From positions 1-5,807 of the forward strand of contig SYAA01000030.1 in NCBI GenBank assembly GCA_005789055.1: a stretch of 5,807 bases of DNA, written 5' to 3'. Origin of the DNA: Actinomycetota bacterium. Lineage in GTDB: Bacteria; Actinomycetota; Actinomycetes; Mycobacteriales; Mycobacteriaceae. A program made the translations under genes and the position numbers. Below, piece by piece: positions 1 through 5,807 of this stretch. Position 1 is the stretch's first letter. Each line of letters opens with the position of its first letter. The notes below the pieces were generated by a model. It was not told the origin of the DNA and did no database searches. It saw only the letters and a list, made by a program, of their open reading frames with translations.

Positions 1-176
1 AATCCGCGCTCGACGACGGTGAAGAGCAACCAGAGCAACGGAATTGTGGCGATCGCGAAGGCAGCGGTGAAAAGGGTCGCGGCGAGTTTATTCTTGACCT
101 TGCGGGCCGAACTGATCGGATGGAAGGTGGGGGCCGCGGCGGGTGTTTCGACAGCGGGCGTCTCGGCCGCGGTCAT
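1..176 (-). CDS. pstA: Phosphate ABC transporter permease PstA, N-terminal part (cut by window edge)
   Basis: Only the first 58 codons are present; the rest runs off the window. The product should be one of the two membrane permeases of the high-affinity phosphate importer PstSCAB, pairing with PstC in the cytoplasmic membrane. The visible protein starts [16 protein letters not shown], an Ala/Pro/Thr-rich cytoplasmic head. A short basic stretch ([11 protein letters not shown], about residues 22-32) follows, then one hydrophobic segment at about residues 32-56, which fits the first transmembrane helix of a PstA permease. The ATG (176..174) overlaps the pstC stop in an ATGA, so translation is probably coupled; a weak GGAAGG lies 11 bases upstream. 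The diagnostic permease domain is outside, so the name rests mainly on position after pstS-pstC, on the overlap and on the single helix. I am confident of it as a gene and fairly confident of the name. Confidence 0.85.
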   Translation of the reverse strand, partial: MTAAETPAVETPAAAPTFHPISSARKVKNKLAATLFTAAFAIATIPLLWLLFTVVERG

Positions 177-1231
177 CCGCCGCTCACCCTTCCGCCGGAA
201 GCGATACGTGCCAACGCGTTGACGACGAAGGTCAGGATGAACAGCACCAAGCCGGCCGCGATGTAGGCCCCGGTGGGGAGCTTCGCGCTGAATTCCGCTG
301 CCGCCGAGGCGATCTTGGACGCGAAGGTGTAACCACCGTCGAACAGCGACCAATGCCCGGCCTGCGCGGCTGACCGCAAAATTATCAGGACCGCAACCGT
401 CTCACCGAGGGCTCGGCCCAGCCCCAGCATGGAACCGGCGATCATGCCACTGCGGCCGTAGGGAATGACGGTCATGCGGATGACCTCCCACTTGGTGGCT
501 CCGAGGGCCTGCGCGGCCTCGACCTGCCCCCGCGGCGTGAGACTGAACACCTCACGGGTCACCGAGGTGATGATCGGCAGGATCATCACCGCGAGGACGA
601 TCCCGGCGGTGAAGATCGTTCCGCCACCTGCCAAGGAGACGTTGCCCTTGCTGAACAGGAAAAGCCATCCGAGATTGTCGTTGAGGAAACGCGCGAGCGG
701 TTCCAACCACGGCGCCAGGACGAAGATGCCCCACAGCCCGAACACGATCGACGGCACCGCGGCGAGCATGTCGATCAAGACCGCGAAGGGTCGGGCCAGC
801 CGCTGTGGCGCGTAATTCGTCAGGAAGGCCGCGATACCGATCGCGATCGGCACCGCGATCATCAGAGCGAACAGTGAGCTGAGGATGGTCACCTGGAACA
901 GTTCAGCGATGCCGAACCGGAGGTTGTCGGAGTCGGTCGTACTGAACTCCGAACTGGTGATGAAGTTGGCGTTGTTCGCCTGCAACGACGGCACCGCCCT
1001 GATGATCAGGAACAACGCCATCAGAGCGATCGCGGCGATGATCGTCGCTCCCGCTGCCAGAGCCAGGGAGCCGAAAATCCGGTCGCCCCATCGCCCACCG
1101 CTGCGCAGCCCGGCGGGCGACTTCCCCAACCCCGGCGAACCCGACGGCTTTCCGGTGGTCATCATCGAAGTATGCCCGGCCCATGGCACCCCGGGCGGGG
1201 TGCCCAGGCTCGGCTCAGGTGTGATCGTCAT
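173..1231 (-). CDS. pstC: Phosphate ABC transporter permease PstC
   Basis: This 352-residue protein is an inner-membrane permease of the phosphate importer and forms the channel with PstA. A hydrophilic Gly/Pro-rich head of about 50 residues precedes a first membrane helix (about 51-78, [20 protein letters not shown]). An extracytoplasmic segment ending before [21 protein letters not shown] follows, and then the binding-protein-dependent permease core with further hydrophobic helices. The ATPase-contact EAA loop is clear: [20 protein letters not shown]. Conserved blocks [17 protein letters not shown] and [20 protein letters not shown] resemble, from memory, M. tuberculosis PstC2 (Rv0929). The start is uncertain. 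ATG at 1231 lies 27 bases after the pstS stop, but no strong ribosome site precedes it. A tandem ATGATG at 1165/1162 would shorten the head by 22-23 residues without touching the permease domain. The stop overlaps the pstA start (ATGA). Confidence 0.95.
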   Translation of the reverse strand: MTITPEPSLGTPPGVPWAGHTSMMTTGKPSGSPGLGKSPAGLRSGGRWGDRIFGSLALAAGATIIAAIALMALFLIIRAVPSLQANNANFITSSEFSTTDSDNLRFGIAELFQVTILSSLFALMIAVPIAIGIAAFLTNYAPQRLARPFAVLIDMLAAVPSIVFGLWGIFVLAPWLEPLARFLNDNLGWLFLFSKGNVSLAGGGTIFTAGIVLAVMILPIITSVTREVFSLTPRGQVEAAQALGATKWEVIRMTVIPYGRSGMIAGSMLGLGRALGETVAVLIILRSAAQAGHWSLFDGGYTFASKIASAAAEFSAKLPTGAYIAAGLVLFILTFVVNALARIASGGRVSGG

Positions 1232-1258
1232 GGCGCCCGGCTATCACGACGAGGTGAC

Positions 1259-2392
1259 TCAGGAGATTGCGGTTATCGCGGTCGACAACTTGCCCTTGAA
1301 GGAATCCGGGACCGGGATGTACCCGTTGTCGGTCAATCCCTCCTGGCCCTTGCCGAGGGCCACCGTCAGGAAGGCCCGGACAGCGGGAGCGACGTCGGCG
1401 TCCGGATACTTCGAGCAGACCAGCGAGTAGGTGGCGAGCACGATGGGATAGGCACCGGTCTCGGTGGGCTGGTAGAACGTCGACGTGTCCAGCACCAGGT
1501 CGTTGCCCTGGCCCTTGACTTTCACACCGTCGATCGACTTTCCGACGGTTTCGACGGACAGCCGCACCGGGTCTGGTCCCGCCGAGGTGATGATGTCGGC
1601 AATGGACAGGCCCTGATTCTTGGCGAACGACCATTCGTTGTAGGTGATCGAACCAGGCGTGGACTTGATCGCCGCGGAAGTGCCCTCGTTGCCCTTGGCG
1701 CCCTCGCCGGTCCCCCCGTTGAAGGTCTTTCCGGCGCCCTTCTCCCACGCTCCATCAGAGGCAGCGGTGAGGTACTTCTGGAAGTTGTCGGTCGTGCCGG
1801 ACTCGTCACTGCGGAAGATCACCACGATCGGCTCCGCCGGCAACGACTTACCGGCATTGAGGGCCACGATCTCCGGGGCGTCCCAGCTACTCACCGCGCC
1901 GCTGAAGATCTTGGCCGCGGTTGGCCCGTCCAAAACCAGCGAATCGACGCCGGCCACGTTGTAGGTGATCGCGATCGGTCCGAACACCACAGGCAGGTTC
2001 CAGGCATCCGCGCCGCCGCAGCGCGCCTTGGCCTTCTCCACCTGGCCCTTGTCCGCGTTCAACGGTGAATCGGTCCCGCCGATATCGGTCTGGCCGCCCA
2101 AGAATTCGGACACCCCCGCGCCGGAACCACTGGACGTGTAGTTCAGGGTGTAGCCCGGGCAGGCGGCCTCGTAGGCGGTGACGAACCGGGTCACGGCATT
2201 GGCCTGGGCGCTGGAACCGCTGGACTTCAGCGCCTTCTTCCCGCCGCAGTCCACGGCGGCGCCGCCGGCATCACCGCCGACCGAGGATGACGCCGCGGTC
2301 GTGTTGTTGTCACTGCCGCAGGCGGTGAGCGCGGCGATCGCCAACGCTGAGGCCGAAGAAACGAACACCTTGCCGAAGCCGGTCAGATCCAC
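1259..2392 (-). CDS. pstS: Phosphate-binding lipoprotein PstS
   Basis: This 377-residue substrate-binding protein captures inorganic phosphate outside the membrane and delivers it to PstC-PstA. The N-terminus is a lipoprotein signal: basic Lys8, hydrophobic core, and lipobox LTAC with Cys25 as the lipidated residue. A Ser/Gly/Ala-rich tether (about 26-46) leads to the mature domain. Phosphate-binding signatures are visible: SSGSSAQ (57-63), SSGSGAG (87-93), [10 protein letters not shown] (102-111) and [11 protein letters not shown] (194-204), which supply the Ser/Thr/Asp/Arg ligands typical of the family. Cys49, Cys78, Cys125 and a late Cys could form disulfides. Start is GTG at 2392, chosen because it gives a proper short signal peptide; a weak GGAAAG lies 9 bases upstream. 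It is the first gene of pstSCA, with its own phosphate-type promoter region upstream. Mycobacteria often carry several pstS paralogues, so the paralogue number is not assigned. Confidence 0.96.
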   Translation of the reverse strand: MDLTGFGKVFVSSASALAIAALTACGSDNNTTAASSSVGGDAGGAAVDCGGKKALKSSGSSAQANAVTRFVTAYEAACPGYTLNYTSSGSGAGVSEFLGGQTDIGGTDSPLNADKGQVEKAKARCGGADAWNLPVVFGPIAITYNVAGVDSLVLDGPTAAKIFSGAVSSWDAPEIVALNAGKSLPAEPIVVIFRSDESGTTDNFQKYLTAASDGAWEKGAGKTFNGGTGEGAKGNEGTSAAIKSTPGSITYNEWSFAKNQGLSIADIITSAGPDPVRLSVETVGKSIDGVKVKGQGNDLVLDTSTFYQPTETGAYPIVLATYSLVCSKYPDADVAPAVRAFLTVALGKGQEGLTDNGYIPVPDSFKGKLSTAITAIS

Positions 2393-2429
2393 CCGTGCCT
2401 ACTTTCCGTTGAATGCCCTCGCCGCCAAC

Positions 2430-2435
2430 ATATTA
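2430..2435 (-). promoter_or_regulatory. Probable -10 box of the pstS promoter
   Basis: Read on the minus strand this is TAATAT, a good match to the mycobacterial SigA -10 pattern TANNNT, in otherwise GC-rich DNA between mshD and pstS. It would place the transcript start near 2422-2424 and leave a leader of about 30 bases before the pstS GTG. No convincing -35 hexamer is seen, which fits an activator-dependent promoter with the GTTCACC repeats lying just upstream. Confidence 0.6.
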
Positions 2436-2441
2436 GGCACC

Positions 2442-2481
2442 GGTGGACGACTTGTGGAGCATGGGTAAACGAAGGGTGAAC
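2442..2481 (-). promoter_or_regulatory. Pho box array upstream of pstS (probable RegX3/PhoB-family operator)
   Basis: Read on the minus strand, four 7-base units recur with a period of exactly 11: GTTCACC (2481..2475), GTTTACC (2470..2464), a degenerate CTCCACA (2459..2453) and GTCCACC (2448..2442). GTTCACC direct repeats with 4-base spacers are the established operator of PhoB/PhoP-type regulators in actinobacteria; in mycobacteria the phosphate regulator is SenX3-RegX3. The two best units are centred about 50 bases upstream of the predicted transcript start and the weaker two overlap the -35 zone, suiting activation under phosphate starvation. The repeats are seen directly; the identity of the regulator is inferred. 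Confidence 0.72.
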
Positions 2482-2490
2482 AGCCCTCGG

Positions 2491-4208
<1,718 letters not shown>

Positions 4209-4230
4209 CGGTTTCTCCAGGGTCGGAGTC

Positions 4231-4236
4231 ACTCTA
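4231..4236 (-). promoter_or_regulatory. Candidate -10 box of the glnR promoter
   Basis: On the minus strand this reads TAGAGT, matching TANNNT. A start point 6-8 bases downstream would fall near 4223-4225, leaving a leader of about 15 bases that contains the GGAG site (4218..4215) ahead of TTG 4208. Because this box overlaps the GTG at 4232, accepting it argues against that GTG as the glnR start. No good -35 is visible. Confidence 0.4.
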
Positions 4237-4252
4237 ACCCCCGACCTGCCGT

Positions 4253-4285
4253 TACCGGCGATTCGGAGGGCCGGAAATCGCGGTA
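4253..4285. repeat. Imperfect inverted repeat between glnR and lmeA, possible operator
   Basis: TACCGGCGATT (4253-4263) and AATCGCGGTA (4276-4285) are reverse complements apart from one extra G in the left arm, with a 12-base spacer. The element occupies the middle of the 92 bases between the glnR and lmeA starts, over the likely -35 zones of both divergent promoters, so a shared operator is possible. It does not match the GlnR box (GTNAC-n6-GNAAC type) as I know it, so no regulator is named. Confidence 0.4.
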
Positions 4286-4300
4286 GTACACAATATCGGC

Positions 4301-5095
4301 GTGCGAAAGCAAGTGACGGCGGTGGCGACGGTGCTCACCGTCGTCGCAGGCGGCGTCGGCGTCGACACCGCGGCCGCGATCTATGCGGAATACCAGCTGT
4401 CGCGCCATCTCCGCTCCGCCACCGGCCTGCCCTTCGATCCCTGGGTGGCGATCCTGGGCTTTCCGTTCATCCCCCAGGCGCTCGCGCACCGCTACCGCGA
4501 ACTGGAGATCAGGGCTGGCGGCGTCGATCACCCCGTGGTGGGCAAAGTCGCACTCGAGGCGACCATGCACGATATCGGTTTGACGCAGGCCTCCTGGCTG
4601 ATGCTGCCCGACGCCGATCTGCCGGTCGGCAAGCTTGAGAGCCGGATCATCATCGACTCCCGCCACCTTGGCGGCTTCATCGGCGTCAAGGACCTCTCGG
4701 TAGGGGCGCCCGCAGCCGACACCAACGACGCCACCGGTGGCACCACGGAATCCGGCATCTCCGGCAACAGGGGACTCGTGTTCACCGGAACCCCGACGAA
4801 CGCCGGGTTCGACAAGCGGGTGAGCGTCACCGTCGACCTGTCCGTCGCCGGCCCCGAGCAGACGACGCTGATCTTTACCCCGACCGCAGTGGTGACCGGT
4901 CCGAACACCGCCGATCAACCGGTGCCCAACGACAGGCGCGCGGCTGTCCTCGGCGCGTTCGCGGCCACCATGCCCGGGCAGCGATTGCCATTCGGCCTGC
5001 GACCGACCACCGAGGGCGCCCGGGGCTCCGACATCATCATCGAAGGCATAGACACCAACGTCACCGTACGACTCGACGGTTTCACCCAATCATGA
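4301..5095 (+). CDS. lmeA: LmeA-type phospholipid-binding DUF2993 protein (lipomannan elongation factor)
   Basis: This exported protein of 264 residues belongs to the DUF2993/LmeA family. The M. smegmatis and M. tuberculosis (Rv0817c) members are reported to act in the cell envelope, bind phosphoinositide lipids and support elongation of the lipomannan mannan chain by MptA. The N-terminus [20 protein letters not shown] is a signal peptide or anchor (hydrophobic to about residue 26). It is followed by the family hallmark block [20 protein letters not shown] and a long beta-rich, lipid-pocket-like region. There is no cytoplasmic enzyme motif. GTG 4301 is chosen because it gives an intact signal sequence. 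No Shine-Dalgarno precedes it and a poor AT-rich -10 (CACAAT, 4289-4294) sits 6 bases upstream, so the mRNA may be leaderless. It is divergent from glnR and overlaps the thioredoxin gene by ATGA. Confidence 0.9.
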   Translation: MRKQVTAVATVLTVVAGGVGVDTAAAIYAEYQLSRHLRSATGLPFDPWVAILGFPFIPQALAHRYRELEIRAGGVDHPVVGKVALEATMHDIGLTQASWLMLPDADLPVGKLESRIIIDSRHLGGFIGVKDLSVGAPAADTNDATGGTTESGISGNRGLVFTGTPTNAGFDKRVSVTVDLSVAGPEQTTLIFTPTAVVTGPNTADQPVPNDRRAAVLGAFAATMPGQRLPFGLRPTTEGARGSDIIIEGIDTNVTVRLDGFTQS

Positions 5096-5523
5096 GTGCC
5101 CTTGTCACCGCGGCAGCGGCTATCGCCGCTGCCCTGGGGCTTGCCGGCGCGGCGGGAGTACTGCACAACCGGCGTTCGGGGGTATTGCGCGACATCGCCG
5201 ACCCGGCCGACCTCGACACCACCGATTTGGGGCTGTCATTGACGGCGCCGACGATCGTGCACTTCACCGCCGAATGGTGCGGTCCCTGCGCCGCGGTACG
5301 CCGCGTGATCGATCAGGTCTGCGCCGAGTTGCCCGAGGTCGCCCACGTCGAGATCGACATGGACGCCGCGCCGGCTGCAGCGCGCAAGCTCTCGGTGCTG
5401 TCGCTGCCGACGACGTTCATCTTCGACGCCGCCGGGCGCCAGCGTTACCGGTCCTCCGGTGTGCCGAAGGCAGCGGACCTGCGGGCGGCGATCGAACCGT
5501 TCCTGATCACTGAGCAGAAGTGA
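5092..5523 (+). CDS. thiX: Membrane-anchored thioredoxin-like protein (ThiX)
   Basis: This is a 143-residue thiol-disulfide oxidoreductase of the thioredoxin fold. The active site WCGPC lies at residues 62-66 (Cys63, Cys66), within the block VHFTAEWCGPCAAVRRVI, and the cis-proline is Pro106 in SLPTTFIF. Residues 1-24 are an Ala/Leu-rich hydrophobic helix followed by HNRR. Positive charge after the helix favours an N-out anchor with the catalytic domain on the cytoplasmic side, although an uncleaved or cleaved export signal cannot be excluded. M. tuberculosis calls the counterpart (Rv0816c) thiX; that name does not prove a role in thiamine synthesis. ATG 5092 overlaps the lmeA stop (ATGA) with no ribosome site of its own, implying coupled translation. 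The substrate is unknown. An envelope or sulfur-metabolism partner is suggested by lmeA upstream and by the cysteine leader peptide downstream. Confidence 0.9.
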   Translation: MSALVTAAAAIAAALGLAGAAGVLHNRRSGVLRDIADPADLDTTDLGLSLTAPTIVHFTAEWCGPCAAVRRVIDQVCAELPEVAHVEIDMDAAPAAARKLSVLSLPTTFIFDAAGRQRYRSSGVPKAADLRAAIEPFLITEQK

Positions 5524-5526
5524 GTT

Positions 5527-5549
5527 CTGTTCGGTTGCGGCCCGAACGG
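5527..5549 (+). terminator. Hairpin just after thiX, terminator-like without U tail
   Basis: The perfect 6-bp stem GTTCGG (5529-5534) / CCGAAC (5542-5547) is extended by T-G and C-G pairs to 8 bp, with a 7-base loop TTGCGGC. It starts 4 bases after the thiX stop. Only TCTTGG follows rather than a T run, so termination efficiency is doubtful. It could instead protect the mRNA 3' end or belong to the larger structured region downstream. Confidence 0.4.
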
Positions 5550-5559
5550 TCTTGGCCGC

Positions 5560-5641
5560 GGGTGGTGCATGCTGTCCGGCGGACCGGCACGCCTGCTGGG
5601 CGTGACGGTGAACCGGAGCGGTTTGCACCACCCTGTGTTTT
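5560..5641 (+). ncRNA. Branched structured RNA element or large terminator, unidentified
   Basis: A perfect 10-bp closing stem GGGTGGTGCA (5560-5569) / TGCACCACCC (5624-5633) encloses two more helices. The first is 5583-5593 with 5599-5609, ten pairs plus one G-A mismatch, loop TGCTG. The second is AACCG (5611-5615) / CGGTT (5619-5623) with loop GAG, abutting the closing stem directly. A 13-base segment (5570-5582) is left unpaired; its GTCC could alternatively pair with GGAC (5581-5584). TGTGTTTT follows the closing stem, so this could be the intrinsic terminator of lmeA-thiX, a small RNA ending there, or a leader element. It does not match the riboswitch classes I know (SAM-IV, cobalamin, ydaO, ZTP). 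The pairing is seen directly; the function is unknown. Confidence 0.5.
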
Positions 5642-5660
5642 CGGTGTCCTCACGGGTCTA

Positions 5661-5711
5661 GCCGGTGGAGTGCCCGCGCCCATCCTCTGTTGGGTGCGGG
5701 GTCCTACCGGC
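5661..5711 (+). ncRNA. Long RNA hairpin upstream of the polycysteine leader
   Basis: GCCGGT (5661-5666) pairs with ACCGGC (5706-5711). A middle section, 5667-5671 with 5701-5705, pairs mainly through G-U and G-C contacts with one A-C mismatch. G5672 is bulged. An inner 10-bp helix CCCGCGCCCA (5673-5682) / TGGGTGCGGG (5691-5700) with one G-U pair closes an 8-base loop TCCTCTGT. The four G-U pairs become A-C mismatches on the other strand, so plus-strand RNA is the likely folding form. No T run follows. Confidence 0.5.
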
Positions 5712-5774
5712 CGACGCCTGATCGGCTTGCCGAGTCCACGTCTACCGATGGCGGCCGCCGCGCCGTGATGGCGG

Positions 5775-5807
5775 GTGACCGGATCGGAAGTCTGTTGCTG
5801 CAGAGGT
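5775..5807 (+). CDS. Polycysteine leader peptide, 5' part (cut by window edge)
   Basis: A GTG at 5775 opens a frame reading M-T-G-S-E-V-C-C-C-R-G to the edge, with consecutive TGT-TGC-TGC cysteine codons at 5793-5801. The same frame has a TGA at 5766-5768, so this GTG is the first usable start. There is no Shine-Dalgarno, consistent with a leaderless mRNA starting at the GTG. Mycobacteria are reported to use such leaderless polycysteine short ORFs as cysteine-responsive attenuators of sulfur-metabolism operons, and one reported example in M. smegmatis lies, as I recall, close to this locus. In M. tuberculosis the gene after thiX is the sulfurtransferase cysA2, a fitting target. The start of a normal gene is the alternative: GTG 5765 or ATG 5768 in another frame would read MAGDRIGSLLLQR. 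No strong -10 is visible at the right spacing (CGTGAT, 5764-5769). Confidence 0.65.
   Translation, partial: MTGSEVCCCRG

Noticed and set aside
4233..4300. A GlnR autoregulatory box in the glnR-lmeA interval
   Set aside because: GTTAC and GGAAA pieces occur, but not with the 6-base spacing and AAC half-sites expected of GlnR boxes.
5560..5633. A tRNA or tRNA-like cloverleaf, because of the long closing stem, inner arms and a CACCA-like 3' strand
   Set aside because: The closing stem is 10 bp rather than 7, only two inner arms are clear, there is no TTCRANNC T-loop, and CCA lies inside the stem.
5520..5768. An 82-codon open frame starting with GTG overlapping the thiX stop
   Set aside because: The translation is Arg/Pro/Gly-rich with no recognisable domain, and the frame runs straight through the strong RNA-like helices, which better explain the sequence.
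5765..5807. Start of a normal gene at GTG 5765 / ATG 5768 (MAGDRIGSLLLQR)
   Set aside because: It competes with the Cys-Cys-Cys frame and has no ribosome site. It remains possible but less specific than the polycysteine frame; sequence beyond the edge would settle it.

Overview
The window looks like chromosome from a high-GC actinobacterium, most likely a fast-growing Mycobacterium (Mycolicibacterium). The basis is protein resemblance recalled from memory: GlnR, MshD, LmeA and a membrane-anchored thioredoxin match the M. tuberculosis block Rv0819-Rv0816c in order and orientation, and the phosphate transporter genes sit where M. smegmatis carries its pst operon. Frequent GTG/TTG starts, a leaderless-looking start and 4-base ATGA/GTGA gene overlaps fit this assignment. 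No database search was run.

Minus strand, read from 4.2 kb down to 1: glnR (orphan OmpR-type nitrogen regulator) overlaps mshD (mycothiol synthase) by GTGA. A 98-base gap follows, carrying an array of 11-bp-spaced GTTCACC-like repeats (a Pho box) and a TAATAT -10 box. Then come pstS (phosphate-binding lipoprotein), pstC and the first 58 codons of pstA (permeases); the window edge cuts pstA. The ATPase and PhoU genes expected next lie outside. This strand therefore holds a nitrogen regulator/mycothiol pair followed by a separately promoted phosphate-uptake operon.

Plus strand, divergent from glnR across a short intergenic region with an imperfect inverted repeat: lmeA (exported DUF2993 lipid-binding protein linked to lipomannan elongation) overlaps a membrane-anchored thioredoxin (thiX) by ATGA. 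The two are probably one envelope operon.

The last 284 bases hold no ordinary gene but are the most interesting part. There is a hairpin just after thiX. Next comes a branched foldable element closed by a perfect 10-bp stem and followed by a T-rich run. Then there is a 51-base long hairpin whose G-U pairs show that plus-strand RNA is the folding strand. Finally, starting at 5775, there is a GTG frame reading M-T-G-S-E-V-C-C-C-R-G up to the window edge. This resembles the polycysteine leader peptides reported in mycobacteria as cysteine-responsive attenuators of downstream sulfur-metabolism operons. The regulated genes would lie just beyond the window.
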